Source: Flavobacterium sp. | GTDB lineage: Bacteria > Bacteroidota > Bacteroidia > Flavobacteriales > Flavobacteriaceae | Reading direction: 5' to 3' | Length of the DNA: 51,841 nt | NCBI RefSeq assembly: GCF_024642105.1 | Contig: NZ_JAHEBT010000058.1 | Coordinates: 1 to 51,841, forward strand | In this document: positions 20,301 through 26,106 of the stretch, one piece after another | Layout of the letters: every line of letters starts with the position of its first letter | How positions within the stretch are numbered: the stretch's first letter is position 1 | The notes under the pieces: model-generated | The model's database searches: none | What the model saw: only the letters and a program-made list of their open reading frames with translations | Told to the model about the DNA's origin: nothing | Made by a program: the position numbers and the translations under genes

Positions 20301-23300
20301 ATAAAATCACTTTACCAGTTAATAGTTCGGGATGTTCTAAAACATTCGATTTATCTGTTGTTATAAATTCGTTGCCAACAGCTACTATTTCGGGTTCAAC
20401 AGCAGTGTGTAGCAATAGTACAAATCCAACGGTTACTTTTACAGGTGCCAATGGAATTCCTCCTTATACATTTACATACACCATTAATGGAGGAGCAAAC
20501 CAAACCATTACAACCGCTACTGGAAACAGTGTTTCATTAAATGTTTCTTCAGCAAATGTAGGTTCATTTGTTTATAGCTTGGTTAATGTTCAAGATGCGA
20601 GCAGTTCAAGCTGTTCACAGCAGCAATCAGGTTCAGCTACTGTAACAATTAATGCTTTACCTGTATTAGTTGTCAATCCACCAGCTCCAGTTTGCGCGCC
20701 AAATACAGTAGATCTAACAGCGGTTACTACAGGATCAGATGCGGGATTGAATTTTACGTATTGGAGAGACAGTTTGGCAACTATTCCTTACACTACTCCA
20801 AGTTTAGCTACAGCAGGAACGTATTATATTAAAGCGACAAATTCAAATGGATGTTCTGATATTAAATCAGTAACGGTTTATGTTAATCCATTACCAACAG
20901 CTTCTATATCAGGAACGACTACAGTATGTAAAAATAGCGCTAGTCCTGTAGTGACATTTACTGCAGCTAATGGAACTGCACCTTATACATTTACATATAC
21001 CATAAATGGAGGAGCAAATCAAACGATCACCACCTCTACGGGAAGTAGTGTGACTATTTTAGCATCTACTTCAACGGTAGGAACTTTTAATTATAGTTTG
21101 GTTAGTGTTCGTGATTCGAGTACTTCTGCTTGTACACAATCGCAATCAGGGACGGCAACTATTACTATTAATTCATTACCAACAGCGACTATCTCAGGTA
21201 CAGTTTCGACTTGTGCTAATGCGGTAAATCCGATTGTGACATTTTCAGGAGCTAATGGAGTTGCACCTTATACATTTACGTATTCTGTCAATGGAGGTGT
21301 TAACCAAACAATTACTTCTATCTCAAATAGTGTGACGTTACCTGTATCTACCAATACGGTTGGTATATATACTTATAATTTGGTTAGTGTAAGCGATAGT
21401 AGTTCAACAGCTTGTTCACAATCTCAAACAGGAAGTGCAACAATAACCATAAATCCTTTACCAACACTTATTATTACGAATCCAGCTGAAGCTTGTGTAC
21501 CTAATACAGTAGATTTAACCTCTACCACAACCGGTTCAAGCTCTGGATTGACTTACAGTTATTGGAATGATAATGCGACAACAGTTGCTGTTAGCAGTCC
21601 AAATACCATTTCGGTTTCGGGTACTTATTTTATTAAGGGAACAGATGCTAATGGATGTTATAATGTTAAACCAGTAGTTGTAAAAATTAATCCAGTACCA
21701 ACAGCAACGATTTCAGGAACGACTAGTTTTACTGTTTGTCAAAATGCAACTCAACCTTTGATAACTTTTACAGGTGCTAATGCAACTCCTCCTTATGTAT
21801 TCCAATACAAAATTAATTCAGGAGCGGTTCAAACGGTATCTACGACAGCTACAAGTAATACGGTATCAGTTGCAATACCTACATCGGTTGTAGGGAATTA
21901 TGTAGTTACTTTAATCAGTGTGCAAGAATCGAGTGTATCGACTTGTAGTAATTCGTCAATAACTCTACCAAATCAAGCATTTATTAATGTTGAACAGGGA
22001 GGAACTATTACTCCTCAGAATGCGATGACGGTTAGTCAAACAATTTGTCAAGGTTCGTCAATGAGTCCAGCAGTCTTCACTATTGGAGGTACGGCATCGA
22101 GTGCTTTTGTTACGAATTTACCAGCAGGAATTAATGGTGTTTATAATTCAGTAGCTAAAACATTGACTTTGTCAGGTAATCCAACCGTAGCAGGAATATT
22201 TAATTATGTAATTCATACAGCAGGGTCCGTAAATGGATGTGATTCCTCTTACAATGGAACCTTGACGATTAATGCAGATGATATCATAAATGTTTTAACT
22301 CCAACTACAGTTAATCAAAAAGTATGTGCTTGTACTTCAATTCAGCCAATTGCTTACAACTTAGGAGGAGGAGCTACAGGTGGAGATGTAGTCTTTTCAC
22401 CTCACGCCCCTGCAGGATTAATTTGGTCTATCGCTTCAAACACACTAACTATTTCAGGTAATTCTTGTGAGGTAGGAACATTTACATACACAGTACAATC
22501 GTATGGAATTTGTGATCAAACAACCTATTCGGGTACTATACAAATTGCACAGAATGCAACAGTTAACGTAGTTTCAGGAAATCCAAACACTACCGTTTGT
22601 ATAGGAACTTCATTTGCTGTTCCTGTTACGTTTGCAATAACCCCTTCAACAGAGACACTGGTTCTTACAGGTGTGTTGCCTTCTGGAGTAACTTTTAACT
22701 CTGCAACGGGAATACTTTCTGGAACACCAACTCAAAGTGGTTCATTTCCTTATGTTGTTGCCTCATCAACAGCTTGTGGAACTAGTTCGGCTGGTACAAT
22801 TATAGTAAATCCTGTACAGTCAATAAGCTTACTTTCAGGAACGGCTAGTCAGACCGTTTGTATCAATAGTACAATCAACCCAATTACTTTTACAGTAGCT
22901 TCTGGGGTAACGGGTGTAAATGTGAATCCAGCTATGCCAAATGGGATAACAGCTTCATTAAATAGTACAACAGGAATAGTAACTATTTCGGGTGTACCAA
23001 CAGTAGCTACGAGCTTCCCTCAGAATTACAATATTACTACACAAGGAGGTTGTGGTTCGGCTGCAACAACAAGTATTAGTTTTGATATTAAGCCAGCTGC
23101 GAGTATTACTTTCTTGAGTAATTCGTCTTCTCTGAATCAAGCAGTTTGTCAAAATGGACCTATTGTACCTATCCGATTTACATTAGGAGGAGGAGCTACA
23201 GGTATTGTCAATCCAACATTACCAACAGGTTTGGCTATTTCATTGGATGCTTCAACAGGAGTCTATACAATCTCAGGAAATCCAACAGTTAATGGAACTT

Positions 23301-25036
23301 TTACCATTCCGATAACTACGACAGGTTGTTCAATAACAGAAAATATTGTAATATCTAATGTAAATTCTGCAGTATCAATTAATTTGATTTCTGCTGCAGG
23401 TACAGATAATCAAACTCTGTGTCAAACTAATTTTAATACTGCCATTGTTTCTGTACGTTACACTATAGCAGGGGCTACAGGTGTTTCTGTAACGGGATTG
23501 CCAACAGGAGTTAGTTCGTCATTCAATTCGACAACAGGTGAGTTGTTAATTAGTGGAATTCCAACCCAAGCGGGAATCTTTAACTATGCTATTACTACAT
23601 TACCTTGTAGCAGTGTTAAAACAGGTGTATTAAAAGTATCGACCCCAATGGCCATTACCAATGAGTCAGTTACTAATGTAACTTGTAGTACTGCTCAAAA
23701 TGGAGCTATATCAGTGACCATCATTGGAGGTGTAACCTCAGGTGGATTGTATGCGGTACATTGGTCAGGACCAAATGGTTTTCAACAAAATCAAACCAAT
23801 ATCACTGGTTTAGAAGCTGGAAATTATACCCTTAGCGGAACAGATGCTATTGGTTGTCCATTACCAACTAAAACCTATACAGTACAACCTGCCCAACCGA
23901 TAGTAATTTCTTTAGTATCAACAACTAATGTAACTTGTAATGGAGCATTGGGATGTGCTAATTTCAATTATACAGGGGGAAGTGGTATTTATACGCAATT
24001 TGTTTTGAAGTATTTGGATCCATCTTCTCAAGCATTGAATACGGTTGTTCCTTTGAATAATAATTATTTCAATATTTGTAATTTGAAAGCTGGTCTTTAT
24101 TATTTATCGGTTACGGATAGTAATAACTGTACTACAGATCCTTATTTGTTTACAATATATGACTACAGTACACTTAAAATTAATTCGGTTAGTTTAGACG
24201 AAACGTTATGTGCTAATACAGCGGGTAAAGTTAGAGTGTCAGTATCTAGTTTAGATAGTAATCTTACATTCTATTACAATAATTCATTAGTTTCTAGTGT
24301 TGATTTAGGTAATAATGTGTATGAAATATCAATTGCAAATCCAACAACTCCTGCCGGAATTATAAAGGTGATGAATAGTCAAAATTGTTGGGATACAAAA
24401 ACAATAAATACAACGATTGTTAACCCACAGTTGAGTTATACATCATTAAATTTAACAACGTATGGCAATGTTTCAGTAAATGAAAGTGTTAAGTTTACTA
24501 ACGGATTAACTGCGTCAAATATACCAGCAGAATACGATTATATCGTTTGGGATTTTGGGGATAATAGTCCACCAAAAGTGTTTTATAATCCAGAAGATAT
24601 TAATCCAAATAGCTTAGGTGAAAGCATAACAACAGTGTATCATACTTATGCTATAGATGGATTATATCCAGTGACATTAACAGTCTATAATCAGTTTGGT
24701 TGTTCTCGTTCTATCACTGAAATTGTGACTGTAGGTCAAGGAGCTGGTATTATGTTACCAACGGCCTTTTCACCAAATAATGATGGTATCAATGATTTAT
24801 TTAGACCTTCATTATTAGGGTTGAAAGAAGTAAGCATGAATATTTATGATAATTGGGGTAATCTTGTTTATGAAATTAGTTCTGATACAGCCTCACTTCC
24901 AGTCGATTGGGGTTGGAATGGTATAGAAAAAGTAAATTCAGAACCAGTTAATGGCACCTATCGTTATTATATTATGGCTAAAACTATTAATGATAAAATA
25001 ATTGAAAAAGAAGGACACTTTATCCTTATTAAATAG
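8387..25036 (+). CDS. Giant multi-domain surface adhesin with T9SS type B sorting domain (SprB-like class)
   Basis: 5,549 residues. A signal peptide (1-~32, core SVIIALCLLVGVSSFS) is followed by an IPT/TIG domain (~44-122, SSFSPSEGYAGTIVTVTG), several Ig/PKD-like domains to ~880, and about 30 tandem PKD-like units of ~92 residues (881-~3634) of the form AGxDxTICEG ... WTxxGTGTF ... YTPSxxD ... LTLTA ... PC. Later come further PKD-like units, four PTATISG-type units (~3995-4500), about six putative-Ig units, two SprB-type repeats (~5087-5260), a PKD domain with WDFGDNS (~5380-5453), and the C-terminal sorting domain (5455-5549) starting TAFSPNNDGINDLF. The protein should cross the outer membrane through T9SS and stay on the surface as an adhesin. 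Its PorP/SprF-type partner starts 8 bp downstream. SprB of F. johnsoniae is similar in class and size but this is not SprB by sequence. Ligand unknown. Confidence 0.93.
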   Translation: MKNSMKNSHLFQSVIIALCLLVGVSSFSKELDVKTDTTIGAAIVTPTVSSFSPSEGYAGTIVTVTGTDFTSTSIVKIGTTTIPSTNITFVSNTELQVVVPCNISSGVIDVDGGVSTSFFTYKTASITTSFPDLSYCVGTSVPVVNVSGSPSGGVFSWTNTNSNIGLATSGTGAISTFTATNTTSEPISGTIEITPSINGCVGISKIYTITINPKPVANSITDLVVCEGTNVSGIVLTAASPLNGSGTSFTWTSSNSSAIGLSQSSGNTSPIPTFTANNLTNSVVSSVFTVTPTYQGCVGNSVQFTVSVQPESVAGTISGPSTTCFGTAPGVLTLNNSVGSVVKWQSSSNNSTWTDISVSSNTYTPGILTANTYFRAVVKSGNCSEVYTPSVLITVNALPVVNAGLDQTICSGSSVTLVGSGATTYTWNNGVVNNVTFVPSSTTTYTLTGVGTNGCSATDQVVVTVNPIPAAPTASSQTFLTSQNKTVVDLVITSAGAPVWYNSASGGALYASSALLTTGTYYAAQKVNGCESTARTAVTVSVFSDSVGGSVSGSTTVCSGANSTVLTISGYTGSIKRWQSSTVSDFSANVTDITVVSANYTVTNLTSPLYFRAVVQSGTTTEAFSSPAFIDVTAPSNGGVLTATNSSVCKGISGGLLTLGSEVGNVVNWQQSINNGATWVDIPNTSTNYNAPALTDTTQYRVEVKNGICSSSFSNVVTIVVKDTPTVTDIPNQSICLGSTKTFGDVFVAGNTYSLTSDLGFSSATNQSTILFNTLGTQVFTYIVTNTASGCTTQDQFEVTTNPLPTATVIANTTICQGTSIAIGGTSVLGSTYSWSSNPIGFSSTNSNPTVSPTVTTTYTLEETISATSCRKVNAVVVTVQTPPVVTIVGAPQYHVCETTNQIQLQSSVSNYTTSSIVWSKVIGTGSFDFTNILNPKYTPSISDIAAGSVKLRITVTGLGACTQTYSEDLVIIIDKKPIANAGLDVATCGTSPIQLDGSVSQNAFNYIWTLPTNVTGTLNTSDPAKPIYTPSTADVSYSGPITITLEATSNSTCASTFDTVDVLITPAPVVNAGPPTTSICEGSNYIVPSGSASVQNVDANTIIWTKGTGDGTLVSATSLTPTYIPGPNDIATGSVTLKLSASGNNACSTPVSDNLILNIIKEPVVNAGADITVCEGSINVAASIQNPGTIQWTTSGGGYFIDPTASSPIYIPSNSDLNSTVTLTVTVTPLSPCGTTKSDSVLYRINAKPTVVAGGDVTICQTTPTYQLQSTVTNSSSITWTSTGSGTFDNIHNEDPVYTLSPNDIVNGSVTFTVTTTQAGCTNAQDTMVLTIQKNPVANAGLAQVICQGDSVVLPGSATNASSVNWVRSGGTGSFINDNTTNPTYTSTGSESGVIYLTLEANAIAPCTISSSSETTITIVPKPTADAGSNAQICEGETYTINNANATNYVGLQWSTNGDGTFTGGNTLTPTYTPGVSDKSNGSVVLTLVATKNFPCNANAVDQMTLVINKIPSITVINPDVNLCVNSGPYTITGVVPVDYDTLSWTTTGTGTFSSTTTATPIYSPSAADYTLGTVKLKLTASRNPLNCNSSTFKEITLHFISKPTVDAGPLTAEICQGFSYVTNSATASNYSNVTWSTSGTGTFINATTLLASYTPSASDYNAGFVILTLSANPIAPCSGPITDTIRLNLQKTPVITVPADTSICVNQNTFSIGGVSISPADAYDTNSIVWTTTGTGTFSPSGDALNPIYNPSTDDIAAGFVNLKITVNPIAPCVTSVSNTFKLSFQKLPVATAGANLTRCALPFQITSATADLTTVNNLVWTTNGTGTFDYSNIIDPIYTPSAADILSGSVILTLTANPIAPCAIPSVSNFTLTLIKSPIVNVVTPQATICEDANNILVSGTTVANVASYNWTSTTGTIISNSTSLTPLVTPSAIDISNGYIDVTITAIPNAPCSSSVSKTVRIPIQKKPILSAGASQTICEGSVITTSDAVTTQVTNLKWTKNGGDGSFSTSDTSRVVEYIPGPNEIATGKVVLTLTGDAIAPCSGTISNTVEHLITKNPVITVNPTEVTICETDTYQVPLSQINVINPTSVASVQWTTTNPSSLTGSTTFTPTYRPTPADVVAGYANLVLTVTPIAPCATPIVKTIKVNITKKATIDATQANYTFCENTPKQLTADFANHDAATIQWRIVSGSGTLSGTNTATPIYTPDALSTTVIIEASVASNSPCSVITTSQFTLNVIKKPIVTFAKTTDTICNTQTSYALNGNSVANVTTSTTYLWTTTGTGTFANNTALVTTYNFSAADLLSNSVTLRLLAKSDVLCALTDYKEIVITIKPAPTVSTVPTETICEGVVFTATAIATNESSVLWTTVGTSNGTFTNANSETALYTPGTNDTTSFTLRFTAIGDPVCASATTTKTVTIQKQPIVDAGIENRNNCSNEPFQITGVTGQNTGTITWSSNSSSGVNKGTFSNPSVLNPIYTPSAAEIAAGTPITLTVTVDAISPCTNSVSDFIILNLNPKQVVNAGLDQTICEGATISLVGAVTHTSSVNWTSSSSGASGFVNPNSATTTYQPNATDILNGTVTLTLHGLSDSNCPEVVDTMVVTIVKKPIANAGANVTICEGTSYTLVNGEASAQNYTTITWTATGPGTLDSSTIHGLTPTYNPAPGQVGTVTLTMTASGYSQCGTNAVTTKTVTIIAKPSVSVPSTRTICQGQALTLTTAEVTASDYTALNWTSSNGLGTFAPSTSLATVYTPTATQSGTVNLRLTATALNAVCANAFAEVAVTVIPSPIVNAGVDATICQTATHTISGASVPPGSVFNWTISGPASISPGTETTLNPVLVPNAGASGTVTLTLTVQGGTQCPTPVSDTVTLTIFPSPSVDAGTNQTVCEGVAFVTLNGTATNGINYTWTTDGAGTIQTGTNPLQAKYIPDPIDYANSSGVNVITMYLTAGGTNGCSQVVDSMTITLYSKPKVFAGIDQTVCQGTTVSLGTATASNFSTVTWTTSGNGTFDYSGSNGGIKPSYILGSNDLSTVTLTMSAMPNANCSQVAVTDQVVITVHKNPSIVASSTEITMCAETFTLPDVITVNNANSILWTNTTGMSTVGTIINGTSETPIVTPTTAEIANGFVLLTVTAQPLSGCSTSDSKVIKVNLVPKATANAGTDAVFCQGTPIVVNSNASVANTTNFYWTENGSGTIKASTLNTLFPEYLPGSNETGMITLTLHALNTNPCISEVTDTMVVTINPQPTVTAGPDATICETSTYNLVNATAANYDNLATNLEWVAYQDSNGTTLATGTFSNVHSVNPTYVPSTSDIASGKVYLTLKVASTSCGTLVADTMELTIAQGTGVNAGVNASICEGSTFTLSQATADNVSAVSWTSSQNSNGTSSSTYQSGVFSDSSILKPVYTPSTDDSNLGYVYLNLTGSSNSTCPANSSVIRLDIVKKPTISASDVQMCVNSPQITLNGTASNYQSVNWSVQSGPGSIIANSTNPLNPTYSSGLSVNEPTSKTAVVRLYVTPKAGCPSSAAVYEDVTVNIQALPTVEAGVSGSTCYIAGQPIAAFSITGTDVTNGGTQNWTTSGAGTFTIGNPVLYNSFSNSCTSEVLTLTVNGVGACSTSTKSDSVTLTINCSAPNLGTISSSNGNTICQSETATVTYTVPVNPNVLTYNWSIPSGATLVSGQNTNTITVRYGIGSLSGNISVYGANGCGNGSISTFPITVNALPTATSISGQQQVCAGTSGIVYTALAVPNATSYTWTLPNGSTVTTASNTITINYQTTDVSGNLSVVVNNACGAGPISANYTITVVPKPTFTSNLTPAAICSESIFNYVPTSSTSGVTFSWTRATQSGISNPATTANGNISEVLVNTTSNPINVVYQYTIQGAAPSSCSNVATVTVAVNPTPNLTSSTNVVAICSGTTFSYTPTSTVSGTISWTRAAVAGISEAATSGTGSISEILTNTSSSTKTVVYKITLPVNSSGCSKTFDLSVVINSLPTATISGSTAVCSNSTNPTVTFTGANGIPPYTFTYTINGGANQTITTATGNSVSLNVSSANVGSFVYSLVNVQDASSSSCSQQQSGSATVTINALPVLVVNPPAPVCAPNTVDLTAVTTGSDAGLNFTYWRDSLATIPYTTPSLATAGTYYIKATNSNGCSDIKSVTVYVNPLPTASISGTTTVCKNSASPVVTFTAANGTAPYTFTYTINGGANQTITTSTGSSVTILASTSTVGTFNYSLVSVRDSSTSACTQSQSGTATITINSLPTATISGTVSTCANAVNPIVTFSGANGVAPYTFTYSVNGGVNQTITSISNSVTLPVSTNTVGIYTYNLVSVSDSSSTACSQSQTGSATITINPLPTLIITNPAEACVPNTVDLTSTTTGSSSGLTYSYWNDNATTVAVSSPNTISVSGTYFIKGTDANGCYNVKPVVVKINPVPTATISGTTSFTVCQNATQPLITFTGANATPPYVFQYKINSGAVQTVSTTATSNTVSVAIPTSVVGNYVVTLISVQESSVSTCSNSSITLPNQAFINVEQGGTITPQNAMTVSQTICQGSSMSPAVFTIGGTASSAFVTNLPAGINGVYNSVAKTLTLSGNPTVAGIFNYVIHTAGSVNGCDSSYNGTLTINADDIINVLTPTTVNQKVCACTSIQPIAYNLGGGATGGDVVFSPHAPAGLIWSIASNTLTISGNSCEVGTFTYTVQSYGICDQTTYSGTIQIAQNATVNVVSGNPNTTVCIGTSFAVPVTFAITPSTETLVLTGVLPSGVTFNSATGILSGTPTQSGSFPYVVASSTACGTSSAGTIIVNPVQSISLLSGTASQTVCINSTINPITFTVASGVTGVNVNPAMPNGITASLNSTTGIVTISGVPTVATSFPQNYNITTQGGCGSAATTSISFDIKPAASITFLSNSSSLNQAVCQNGPIVPIRFTLGGGATGIVNPTLPTGLAISLDASTGVYTISGNPTVNGTFTIPITTTGCSITENIVISNVNSAVSINLISAAGTDNQTLCQTNFNTAIVSVRYTIAGATGVSVTGLPTGVSSSFNSTTGELLISGIPTQAGIFNYAITTLPCSSVKTGVLKVSTPMAITNESVTNVTCSTAQNGAISVTIIGGVTSGGLYAVHWSGPNGFQQNQTNITGLEAGNYTLSGTDAIGCPLPTKTYTVQPAQPIVISLVSTTNVTCNGALGCANFNYTGGSGIYTQFVLKYLDPSSQALNTVVPLNNNYFNICNLKAGLYYLSVTDSNNCTTDPYLFTIYDYSTLKINSVSLDETLCANTAGKVRVSVSSLDSNLTFYYNNSLVSSVDLGNNVYEISIANPTTPAGIIKVMNSQNCWDTKTINTTIVNPQLSYTSLNLTTYGNVSVNESVKFTNGLTASNIPAEYDYIVWDFGDNSPPKVFYNPEDINPNSLGESITTVYHTYAIDGLYPVTLTVYNQFGCSRSITEIVTVGQGAGIMLPTAFSPNNDGINDLFRPSLLGLKEVSMNIYDNWGNLVYEISSDTASLPVDWGWNGIEKVNSEPVNGTYRYYIMAKTINDKIIEKEGHFILIK
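11031..19290 (+). repeat. About 30 tandem PKD-like repeat units inside the adhesin
   Basis: I counted 30 units by their opening cysteine motif (variants of TICEG, TICQG, SICVN), averaging ~275 bp. Most units carry a second cysteine about 60 residues later in a PC or NC motif, which suggests one disulfide per unit. Units are diverged from each other and no two look nearly identical at DNA level, so this is an old, stable expansion. Confidence 0.8.
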
Positions 25037-25044
25037 TAAATATT

Positions 25045-26055
25045 ATGACTACTAAATATATATACATTTTTCTTGTTTCTATTTTCTGTCTTCCTATTTT
25101 CGGACAAGATTTTGCATTGAAAAATCAAAATAAGGTAATGGGAATTGTTAATCCTAGTTTTTACGGTTTTGGAGATTCTTCAAAAGCAGGGGTAATTTAT
25201 AGTACAGAAGGGTACAATGAGGGTAGCAAAATTGAATCTCGATTTGGATTTGCGACACATTATTTTGATAATAATGAGTTTTCATTGGCCTTAGATGTTA
25301 ATTCAACAAAAATTAGTCAATTAGGATATTCTACCACTCAGGCGAATATTCATTATATCTATAAGGCACAATTAACCCATGATTGGACATTTAATCCTTC
25401 TATAACTGTTGGTTATGGAAATAATAGATTGGATTATTCGTCTTTAATTTTTGAAGATCAGATTAATGTTCTTACTGGGTACATAGCTGGAATAACTAGG
25501 GATCCAGTAACAATAGATAATAAAATTAATTATGTTGATATTGGTGCTGGAGCAGTTGTTCATAATAATAGAAACTTATTTTTTGGATTAAATATAAAAC
25601 ATATCAATCGTCCTGAAACTTCATTTAATAGTGATGCAAGTAATAAAAAAGATTTACTGATGTCTTTGCAATCTGGGTATGAAAGAGATTTAAATCCCTA
25701 TGGACAAAGTGCTTTTTTACCTGAAAACTCGTATTTGTATTTGTATAATTCCTTTGCAAAACAAGGAGTTAAAACAAGAATCGATTTGTATCAAGAAGCT
25801 ATTTTAGGGAATGTCTCTTTTGGTTTAAATGAACATTTTAATAAATACGATGGATTTTCGGTTTCACAAGTAGGAACTTCATTTAGTATTTTTATTGAAG
25901 AAATAGAAGTTGGGGCTAATTATTCATTTGATATTGGTAGTAAAAAGATAGCAGGGACAACGTATAATTCATTTGAGATTTATGTTACGTTTGACTTTAA
26001 TCCGTTTAAGAAAAACCGAAGAGGAAACAACAGTCGCTTTTATGATATGCAATAA
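25045..26055 (+). CDS. PorP/SprF family T9SS outer-membrane protein
   Basis: 336 residues. A signal peptide ends near the IFGQDFA junction (residues ~19-22), the common Bacteroidota GQ cleavage context. The start of the mature part, with NPSFYGFGDSSKAGVIY, and the repeating beta strands ending in YVTFDFNPF match the PorP/SprF barrel family. It begins 8 bp after the adhesin stop, so the two are co-transcribed. SprF in F. johnsoniae is needed for surface delivery of SprB, and SprF-like proteins commonly sit directly downstream of a type B cargo gene. This copy therefore most likely serves the 5,549-residue adhesin specifically. Family assignment is firm; cargo pairing is inferred from position. 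Confidence 0.92.
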   Translation: MTTKYIYIFLVSIFCLPIFGQDFALKNQNKVMGIVNPSFYGFGDSSKAGVIYSTEGYNEGSKIESRFGFATHYFDNNEFSLALDVNSTKISQLGYSTTQANIHYIYKAQLTHDWTFNPSITVGYGNNRLDYSSLIFEDQINVLTGYIAGITRDPVTIDNKINYVDIGAGAVVHNNRNLFFGLNIKHINRPETSFNSDASNKKDLLMSLQSGYERDLNPYGQSAFLPENSYLYLYNSFAKQGVKTRIDLYQEAILGNVSFGLNEHFNKYDGFSVSQVGTSFSIFIEEIEVGANYSFDIGSKKIAGTTYNSFEIYVTFDFNPFKKNRRGNNSRFYDMQ

Positions 26056-26060
26056 AAGAT

Positions 26061-26095
26061 AATTAAAAAGGCTACCACTGGTAGCCTTTTTAATT
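26061..26095. terminator. Bidirectional terminator between SprF-like gene and E1 gene
   Basis: A perfect 16-bp stem (26061-26076 with 26080-26095) has core GGCTACC-ACT-GGTAGCC flanked by A and T runs. It lies between two convergent genes and should stop both. Confidence 0.93.
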
Positions 26096-26106
26096 ATAAA
26101 TATATA

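Noticed and set aside
8387..25036. Opposite-strand and alternate-frame open frames inside the giant adhesin gene
   Set aside because: They follow the Thr/Ser/Val-rich repeat composition, have no start context or domains, and are shadows of the adhesin frame.
8387..25036. Naming the adhesin sprB
   Set aside because: The SprB-type repeats make up only a small C-terminal part and the main repeats are PKD-like; class resemblance does not make it an orthologue.
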